NCBI GenBank assembly: GCA_031385325.1
Contig: JANNBJ010000037.1
Span: forward strand, 1 to 11,771
Reading direction: 5' to 3'
From: SYFY01 sp031385325
GTDB taxonomy: Bacteria > Pseudomonadota > Gammaproteobacteria > Pseudomonadales > Azotimanducaceae
Length of the DNA: 11,771 bases
Shown: positions 7,275 to 11,771 of the stretch, in pieces
How positions within the stretch are numbered: the stretch's first letter is position 1
Layout: every line of letters starts with the position of its first letter
Translations under genes and position numbers: made by a program
The notes under the pieces: generated by a model
Database searches by the model: none
Seen by the model: only the letters and a program-made list of their open reading frames with translations
What the model was told of the DNA's origin: nothing

Positions 7275-8015
7275 ATGGATGAAGAGGAACATGCGTGCCG
7301 ACATTGCCCGCTTCGGAAGCGGGCTACTTTTGCCGTCAACAGTGACTCCGAAATCGAGTTCATCCAGCGTTTCAAGCAGGGCGAAATCCGGTTGCCCGCT
7401 CGAGCCAGACTTCGTGAGGAGGGCGGGCAGAACGGCGAGTTCTACACGCTGCTCGAAGGCTGGGCCTTTCGTTACCGGACCTTGCGAAACGGCAATCGGC
7501 AGATCCTGAATTTCTTGCTTCCGGGCGATTTCATCGGACTCCAGGAGAAACTTGGCTCACTGTCACCGCATGGCTTGGAAATGCTGACGCCTGCAAGGTT
7601 CTGTCGCTTTCCGATGGAGAATCTCATGTCGTTGTATCGGGAACACCCCTCTCTTGGTTACGACATCACGTGGATCGCGGCGCACGAGGAACTCATTGTC
7701 GACGAAAACCTTGTTTCGGTCGGGCAACGAACTGCATTGCAGCGGGTTGCGATGCTGCTCGTTCATCTTTTCAAGCGTGCGGAGTCAGTGGGCCTCAAGA
7801 CAGCGGAAGACACGGTACCGCTGCCGATCACGCAACAGCATATGGCCGATGCGCTTGGCTTGTCGCTGGTCCATACCAACAAGACGCTCCGGCGACTTTT
7901 CAGAGGAAACGTGTGCGAGATATCCGGCGGATACTTACGGTTGAAACGTCTCGACTCGATGAGCCGGATCGCCGACTACCACGGATTGCCGTTACGCGCT
8001 CGTCCCCTGATCTGA
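7275..8015 (+). CDS. Crp/Fnr-family transcriptional regulator with FNR-like cysteines
   Basis: A 246-residue DNA-binding regulator with an N-terminal cyclic-nucleotide-binding-like beta-barrel (about 28-115), a dimerisation helix (about 120-175) and a C-terminal HTH_CRP winged helix. The core of the HTH is TQQHMADALGLSLVHTNKTL (186-205). The sensor part includes LLEGWAFRYRTL (59-70) and ILNFLLPGDFIGL (77-89), typical of a proteobacterial Crp/Fnr subgroup. Cysteines are at 8, 11, 110 and 214. Cys8, Cys11 and Cys110 match E. coli FNR Cys20, Cys23 and Cys122 in spacing, but the position of FNR Cys29 is Ala17. An iron-sulfur or redox sensor is therefore possible but unproven. The recognition helix lacks the FNR E-x-x-S-R pattern, so its operator should differ from the FNR box. 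The gene is divergent from the BLUF gene, so the two may share control. Confidence 0.9.
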   Translation: MDEEEHACRHCPLRKRATFAVNSDSEIEFIQRFKQGEIRLPARARLREEGGQNGEFYTLLEGWAFRYRTLRNGNRQILNFLLPGDFIGLQEKLGSLSPHGLEMLTPARFCRFPMENLMSLYREHPSLGYDITWIAAHEELIVDENLVSVGQRTALQRVAMLLVHLFKRAESVGLKTAEDTVPLPITQQHMADALGLSLVHTNKTLRRLFRGNVCEISGGYLRLKRLDSMSRIADYHGLPLRARPLI

Positions 8016-8302
8016 CGCGTGTGCCAGGTTTTTCCAGCGGAACTCGGGTGACGGAGGGCATGATAGTCTGGCCCGGATTTTTCATGAACATTCTGCTGCG
8101 GCTGCCGATATACGCAAAAACACAGGGCGTGCGCCTTCCAGGTGCTCGACGTACCGGGAAGTTTGACTGCGTGCCTTACAGTCCGCACTCTGGTTCGTAG
8201 TGAGTGTCTTTTTGTGCATCTTCTTTTTGTACATCCCGTCACCCTCGCAACGATATTCCATAAATAGTCCGGGCGAGTGCTGAAGCCAGGAGGATCTGAT
8301 CC
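8016..8302. other. Intergenic region before the histidine kinase
   Basis: No plausible gene is seen in these 287 bp. A weak GGGC/GCCC hairpin (8056-8074) followed by a short T run (8078-8082) could end the Crp/Fnr transcript. The 3' part is AT-richer, holds a direct repeat (separate entry) and ends in a strong Shine-Dalgarno sequence, AGGAGG at 8288-8293, for the kinase. The kinase promoter presumably lies in 8200-8280, but no hexamer pair is convincing. Confidence 0.5.
8207..8235 (+). repeat. 14-bp direct repeat upstream of the kinase gene
   Basis: TCTTTTTGTGCATC (8207-8220) and TCTTTTTGTACATC (8222-8235) match at 13 of 14 positions with a 15-bp period. They lie about 70-95 bp before the kinase ATG. 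The placement fits a tandem regulator site or an UP-like T-rich element, but no known motif is recognised. Confidence 0.6.
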
Positions 8303-9658
8303 ATGCGCCAAATTATTCGGGAAGGCATTGACCGGCGGTACGTACTGCTGCCGTTGGTCTCAGCCGTTGTACTGGTCATCAGCGCATACTTTTTCGCCGA
8401 AGCACGACGGACCCAGATGCGTGCACTCAATGAAGTCATTCGTGATCGTCAAGAGTTGATGCGTGAAGTCGCGGAACTCAACCGGACCACCATGGACGCA
8501 GAGAGCGCCCAGCGTGGATTCCTCCTGACCGGCGATCCGCAGTATCTAGAGCCGTACCAGAAGGCCAGCTTGTCGACGATGGATCTGGTGGCCCATTTGA
8601 AGCTCCGTTATTCAGCACGGGACGCCCAGGAAGTACAGGAACTCACCACCGTGCAGACGTTGATCCAGCAGCGGTTTGCTGAAATGGATAAAACGCTGGA
8701 CCAGATGCGGGAAAACAAGGTCCGCGCAGCACTGGCGGTGGTGAATACCGACAACGGCCTGAGAATGGCAGGCGAAATACGCGACAAGCTTGATGCCCTG
8801 CAAGGCCGCGAACGCAACCGAACCTATGAAGGTCTTCAGGGGTGGAACGACTACATCGATCGAACCAAGCTGGTGAACAGGATAAGCACGAGTTTCACGA
8901 TCTTGTTGATGATCGCACTCGGCTTTCTCGTGACGCGTGAAATCAGGCGGCGCGACTTCGCGAACAATGAGCTCCAACGCCTCGTTGAGGACCGCACCGG
9001 GAATCTGCGCGAACTATCGCATCACATGGTTCGAATCAGTGAACGGGAAAAATCTGCTCTTGCGCGTGAACTGCACGATGAGCTTGGGGGCATTCTGGTA
9101 GCGATGCAGATGGACCTGGCGCAGTTGCGCCGCCAGATTCAGCGACCGGGTGCGGACACAGAAGCGCTCTGGTCACGCGTACAGACCTCGATCAAGGACG
9201 GCATCCAGCTCAAACGCCGCGTCATCGAAGAGCTGAGGCCTACTCTGCTCGACAACCTGGGGCTGGTTGCTGCAATTCGTTGGCAAGCGGAGCAAAGCTG
9301 CGAGCTGGGGCGAATTCAACTCGACACTGAATCGCCGGAAGAAGAAGTGGCGATGCCAGCCGATGCTTCGATCGCCGTGTTCAGAACCGTGCAGGAAGCG
9401 TTTTCCAACGTGTTGAAGCATTCGCGTGCAACCCGCGTGAAAATCACGATTCGCTGCGACCAGTGTGGTTTGAGCGTTGATATCGAGGACAATGGTGTGG
9501 GGTTGCCGACGGGTGCCATGCAAAAGGTCGGTTCGCATGGTTTGAAGCAGATGTCCTTCCGGATGCAGGCGGTGCGCGGCTCAGTGACGATCGGGAGGAT
9601 GGACCCTCAGGGCACACGGGTTTCCGTTTACCTGCCTGCAGAATTGGCGCAGCCGTGA
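8303..9658 (+). CDS. CHASE3-domain membrane sensor histidine kinase (HisKA_3, NarX/DegS type)
   Basis: A 451-residue inner-membrane sensor kinase. A first transmembrane segment (about 13-31) leads to a periplasmic CHASE3 domain (about 38-185) with the typical ESAQRGFLLTGDPQYL (67-82), then a second membrane segment (about 196-211) and a short coiled-coil linker. The HisKA_3 dimerisation domain has the phosphoacceptor in ALARELHDELGG (252-263, His258) and the LRPTLLDNLGL signature (311-321). The HATPase_c domain shows the N box EAFSNVLKH (366-373), G1 DNGVGLP (396-402) and G2 GSHGLKQM (410-417), all intact. Kinases of this class normally phosphorylate NarL-type regulators, and one lies just downstream on the other strand. 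AGGAGG (8288-8293) precedes the ATG by 9 nt. The last 31 bp overlap the 3' end of the CheY-like gene. The signal sensed is unknown. Confidence 0.94.
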   Translation: MRQIIREGIDRRYVLLPLVSAVVLVISAYFFAEARRTQMRALNEVIRDRQELMREVAELNRTTMDAESAQRGFLLTGDPQYLEPYQKASLSTMDLVAHLKLRYSARDAQEVQELTTVQTLIQQRFAEMDKTLDQMRENKVRAALAVVNTDNGLRMAGEIRDKLDALQGRERNRTYEGLQGWNDYIDRTKLVNRISTSFTILLMIALGFLVTREIRRRDFANNELQRLVEDRTGNLRELSHHMVRISEREKSALARELHDELGGILVAMQMDLAQLRRQIQRPGADTEALWSRVQTSIKDGIQLKRRVIEELRPTLLDNLGLVAAIRWQAEQSCELGRIQLDTESPEEEVAMPADASIAVFRTVQEAFSNVLKHSRATRVKITIRCDQCGLSVDIEDNGVGLPTGAMQKVGSHGLKQMSFRMQAVRGSVTIGRMDPQGTRVSVYLPAELAQP

Positions 9659-10041
9659 ATCCGCCTGCTTATTTCGGTGATTATGCCGGGTAGCTGGTCA
9701 AACTCCAGTGACTTGTCGAGGAAGTATTCCACTGCAAACGAACTCGCTCGCGCCCGATATTGCGGCAGTGCGTAGTTGGTCATGATGATCACTATCGGCC
9801 GTGTCTCACCCAGAGCGCGTAGAACGTCAAAACCGGTCCCGATGCGTAATTGAAGATCAAGAATCAAAACGTCAGGAATGTGTTTCCTGGTGGCGTCGAT
9901 TGCCCCTTGTTCGTCCTCCGCGATGGAGACGACTTCCGCCAGCGCGTCGGTCTCAAGAATTTCTCGAAGCAGCGCCGCGATTCGTGGTGAGTCCTCCACG
10001 AGCACTACTCGAAGCGGTGTTGTACACGCGTCGCCAGTCAT
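9628..10041 (-). CDS. CheY-like single-domain response regulator
   Basis: A 137-residue receiver domain with no output domain. The acidic pair is Glu16-Asp17 (LVEDS), the phosphoacceptor is Asp62 (LILDLQL), the switch Thr is Thr88 (IMTNY) and the conserved Lys is Lys110 (FLDKS), so phosphorylation should be possible. Single-domain receivers act by protein contact, as phosphate sinks or as phosphorelay intermediates. Its ATG overlaps the stop of the NarL-type regulator (ATGA, 4 bp), so the two are probably translationally coupled. Its own stop (TAA, 9628-9630) lies inside the 3' end of the convergent kinase gene. The probable phosphodonor is that kinase, by neighbourhood. Confidence 0.9.
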   Translation of the reverse strand: MTGDACTTPLRVVLVEDSPRIAALLREILETDALAEVVSIAEDEQGAIDATRKHIPDVLILDLQLRIGTGFDVLRALGETRPIVIIMTNYALPQYRARASSFAVEYFLDKSLEFDQLPGIITEISRRIHGCANSAGR

Positions 10042-10682
10042 TGGATCAGGCCGTTTTTCAATGCGTAAGTCGTCAGGTCGGCGTTGGAGCTGAAATGCAT
10101 CTTCTCGAGTATCCGCGCCCGATACGTACTGATGGTCTTGACGCTCAGATTCAGTTCCCGTGCGATTGCTGTAGAGGTCATACCCGCTGACAGTTTGCAG
10201 AGGATCTGGAATTCGCGTGCTGACAATTGAGCATGCATGGGTTGCTCCGAGTCCAGATCGAGATCCGAGACCAGTTGCTCAGCAAGTGTGGGACTGATGT
10301 AGCGTCGACCCGACAACACCAGGTGCACGGCCTTCAGGAGTTCCTCTGACGCGCTCTCTTTCGAGAGATATCCGCTTGCACCGGCTTTGAGCACGTTGAC
10401 CGCATATTGCCGTTCAGGGAAGCCACTGCAAATCAGCACACGGGTATCGGGAAAGCTGGACCGGACAAACTTCAGGATGTCCAGTCCACCGCGATCAGGC
10501 ATATTGATATCGAGAATCAGCAGGTCGTATCGCTTTGAACGCAATAGATCCATGACCTGTTGCCCAGTCGAGGCCTGATCAATTTCGCCTATTCGATCGC
10601 TGGCGCCGAGAAACTGGCACAAACCGGCTCTCACGACTGCGTGATCATCGGCGATCAGGACACTGTGTTTGGACTGGATCAT
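10038..10682 (-). CDS. NarL/FixJ-family response regulator
   Basis: A 214-residue two-domain transcription factor. The receiver (about 6-122) has Asp12-Asp13, phosphoacceptor Asp58 (LILDINMP), Ser86 and Lys108 (YLSKES). The LuxR-type HTH (about 150-212) begins LSAREFQILCKL, and its recognition part lies in ARELNLSVKTISTYRARIL (174-192). The architecture matches partners of HisKA_3 kinases, making the convergent CHASE3 kinase its likely partner. The ATG at 10682 overlaps the stop of a possible small upstream ORF (ATGA), and no strong Shine-Dalgarno sequence is seen, which would fit translational coupling. Target genes cannot be told from the sequence; the DUF883/DUF1328 genes just upstream on the same strand are candidates. 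Confidence 0.93.
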   Translation of the reverse strand: MIQSKHSVLIADDHAVVRAGLCQFLGASDRIGEIDQASTGQQVMDLLRSKRYDLLILDINMPDRGGLDILKFVRSSFPDTRVLICSGFPERQYAVNVLKAGASGYLSKESASEELLKAVHLVLSGRRYISPTLAEQLVSDLDLDSEQPMHAQLSAREFQILCKLSAGMTSTAIARELNLSVKTISTYRARILEKMHFSSNADLTTYALKNGLIQ

Positions 10683-10939
10683 GATGCGCGGATTATCAGG
10701 CTGGGATCGATCTTTGGGAAGGTATGATCCAACGGTATAGGCGTAGGACTGGTCTTACAGGCTGTGATTCCTGTCAGATGGTGTTGCGTGGGTTGACCTG
10801 TTGACGACTCAGTGGCGATGCACGCGGATTGTGCCTTTGGAAGCAGACACCAGGCGGCTGCGGTCAACCTGGCATTCAGGTAGTTGCCCAACCACCACGC
10901 CATACCCCACAGTCCGCCAACCAACACGATGGATCGCAT
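10679..10939 (-). CDS. Possible small membrane protein, unrecognised
   Basis: An 86-residue frame between the DUF883 gene and the NarL-type regulator. Its ATG overlaps the DUF883 stop (TGATG) and its stop overlaps the regulator start (ATGA), as expected of coupled operon genes. Residues 3-20 form one hydrophobic segment (SIVLVGGLWGMAWWLGNY), but from about residue 40 the sequence looks random (rich in Thr, Pro, Ile, His), with no family recognised and no Shine-Dalgarno sequence. Either it is a real single-pass protein with an unusual tail, a decayed gene, or a chance frame. If it is not a gene, these 256 bp are intergenic and should carry the regulator promoter. Confidence 0.35.
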   Translation of the reverse strand: MRSIVLVGGLWGMAWWLGNYLNARLTAAAWCLLPKAQSACIATESSTGQPTQHHLTGITACKTSPTPIPLDHTFPKIDPSLIIRAS

Positions 10940-11295
10940 CAGCGAGCACGCAGCACGGCACCAAGAGCCAAGCAAGGCAGCGCGGTCACCCCTACGGCAT
11001 TCCAGGGATGAACGTGCACATACTCGTCTGCTGCCCTGGCGGCAGCCGCGCTCGAACTGACTGCACGATCCAACCGCTTGCCCACATCCTTTTTCATGGA
11101 ATCCAGCGAGTCTTCGATCCTCTGCCTGACCCTCGCGACGTCTTCCTCTTCAACATGAGCAACCAGTCGGGTGAGTTCTTCGACGTCATCGAGGAATTTC
11201 GCCAGTTGACCACTGTCATCGCTGTCGTTGGGCGAGTTGTTCGTAAGCTTTTCGCTGTTGGTTGTGTCGGTCGCGGATGTTTTCCTTGTCGTCAT
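10939..11295 (-). CDS. DUF883 family protein (YqjD/ElaB-like membrane-anchored stress protein)
   Basis: A 118-residue protein. A polar N-terminus (1-28) leads to an acidic helical region (LAKFLDDVEELTRLVAHVEEEDVARVR, about 31-57) and a Lys/Arg-rich helix. It ends in the hallmark AADEYVHVHPWNAVGV (88-103), a C-terminal hydrophobic anchor to about 115 and the basic end RAR. In E. coli, YqjD and ElaB are tail-anchored inner-membrane proteins induced in stationary phase and associate with ribosomes. The same role here is inference. The anchor lacks the usual Gly-rich GxxxG pattern and contains Pro-Cys. The start at 11295 is supported by GGGAG 6 nt upstream; a longer frame upstream is only the tandem repeat read in another frame. 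The first 80 bp overlap the end of the DUF1328-like frame. Confidence 0.85.
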   Translation of the reverse strand: MTTRKTSATDTTNSEKLTNNSPNDSDDSGQLAKFLDDVEELTRLVAHVEEEDVARVRQRIEDSLDSMKKDVGKRLDRAVSSSAAAARAADEYVHVHPWNAVGVTALPCLALGAVLRAR

Positions 11296-11509
11296 GTCTT
11301 GCTCCCGTTGCGTGTGGTTCGGCCAGCAATGTTTTTGCCAGCGACGATTTAGCCAGCAATGATTTAGCCAGCAATGTGGCGAAGGCCATGTCAATGAGAA
11401 GCACCGACAGGATTATCGCAACGTCGGCGGCGCTACCACCGATGCCGCTCAATCCGATCAGTGCCGCAACAATGGACATCGGCATCAGGGTCAGTGCGTA
11501 ACGGTACAT
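11216..11509 (-). CDS. DUF1328 (YtjA-like) small membrane protein with repeat-bearing C-terminal extension
   Basis: A 97-residue frame with an excellent Shine-Dalgarno sequence (AGGAGGT, plus-strand 11518-11524, 8 nt before ATG). Residues 1-48 resemble the two-helix DUF1328 proteins, which are normally about 50-60 residues: YRYALTLMPMSIVAALIGLS, then GIGG, then a second hydrophobic segment (about 29-48). After this come 5-residue repeats, LLAKS LLAKS SLAKT LLAEP (46-65), encoded by a 15-bp tandem repeat, and then a polar, Arg/Gln/Asp-rich tail (66-97) that overlaps the DUF883 gene in another frame. The tail is probably the product of a lost stop codon. DUF1328 proteins are small inner-membrane proteins of unknown function; a link with DUF883 in stress response is inferred from gene order. 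Confidence 0.72.
   Translation of the reverse strand: MYRYALTLMPMSIVAALIGLSGIGGSAADVAIILSVLLIDMAFATLLAKSLLAKSSLAKTLLAEPHATGARHDDKENIRDRHNQQRKAYEQLAQRQR
11322..11376. repeat. 15-bp tandem repeat inside the DUF1328-like gene
   Basis: Three full units (11322-11336, 11337-11351, 11352-11366) and a 10-bp partial unit (11367-11376) each begin GCCAGC, in most copies GCCAGCAATG, on the plus strand. The period is a multiple of three, so copy-number change keeps the frame and alters only the LLAKS repeats. Confidence 0.85.
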
Positions 11510-11771
11510 GTAGCGTGACCTCCTGTGACTGCTCGCGCTATGCAGGTAACAGCTTGGTCCACATCGTAGTCATGGCCATCTGCGGTCGCAGCAGGTCGCA
11601 CTCTTAAAACGTCGTAGGACGACACGCACACGAGGAGAGCGGGGCTGGGAGTCTGGGGGGCAGAAGATAGACGGGGGGGGGCGGGGGCCCCTCGGTCCGA
11701 ACTTAAGGTGGTTTTAGTTGGGGAGCGCTTAAATCAAACGCCGCAAACAAAACAAAAAAATGACAAGAATT
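11510..11771. other. Upstream region of the DUF1328 gene and anomalous sequence end
   Basis: No gene is seen. Bases 11510-11640 have normal composition and should contain the promoter of the minus-strand series, but no clear -10/-35 pair is recognised. From about 11640 there are G runs (including nine G at 11673-11681), and from about 11735 an A-rich tail with runs of A. This does not resemble the rest of the window. Confidence 0.5.

Noticed and set aside
7976..8311. Minus-strand frame across the gap before the kinase
   Set aside because: No Shine-Dalgarno sequence, no motif, unlikely composition, and it overlaps both flanking genes.
11296..11394. Longer N-terminus for the DUF883 protein, rich in Trp, His and Cys
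   Set aside because: It is the 15-bp tandem repeat read in another frame; the ATG at 11295 has its own Shine-Dalgarno sequence and gives a normal family length.

Overview
The window looks like chromosomal DNA from a GC-rich, aerobic Gram-negative proteobacterium, probably a gammaproteobacterium. This rests on the gene types: a PQQ/haem lipoprotein dehydrogenase, a BLUF photoreceptor, a Crp/Fnr regulator, NarL-type signalling, and DUF883/DUF1328 stress membrane proteins. Species cannot be fixed from the sequence. No rRNA, tRNA, CRISPR array, transposase, integrase or phage gene was seen.

Left part (1-6621, metabolism). A DUF255/SSP411-type protein enters from the left edge already truncated and ends at 1467. 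It converges on a two-gene minus-strand operon, with a 13-bp hairpin between them. That operon encodes a Spinster-like MFS transporter followed, through an ATGA overlap, by a cytochrome c/PQQ lipoprotein dehydrogenase of the polyvinyl-alcohol-dehydrogenase type. Divergent from it is an intact NAD-type malic enzyme with a very good Shine-Dalgarno sequence.

Middle part (6622-8302, sensing). A palindrome-rich intergenic stretch separates malic enzyme from a convergent stand-alone BLUF blue-light sensor. The BLUF gene is divergent from a Crp/Fnr regulator that keeps three of the four cysteine positions of the oxygen sensor FNR. A 287-bp gap with a 14-bp direct repeat follows.

Right part (8303-11509, signalling and envelope stress). 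A CHASE3 membrane histidine kinase of the NarX/HisKA_3 type faces two response regulators on the opposite strand: a CheY-like single-domain receiver and a NarL-type DNA-binding regulator. The kinase and the CheY-like gene overlap tail to tail by 31 bp. The regulators lie at the end of a compact minus-strand series: DUF1328-like protein, DUF883 (YqjD/ElaB-like) protein, a possible small membrane ORF, NarL-type regulator, CheY-like regulator. Overlapping starts and stops join these genes, so they may form one operon tying membrane-stress proteins to the two-component system. The DUF1328-like gene carries an in-frame 15-bp tandem repeat and runs into the DUF883 gene.

The last ~130 bases have long G runs and then an A-rich tail. 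They look unlike the rest and may be a low-quality contig end.
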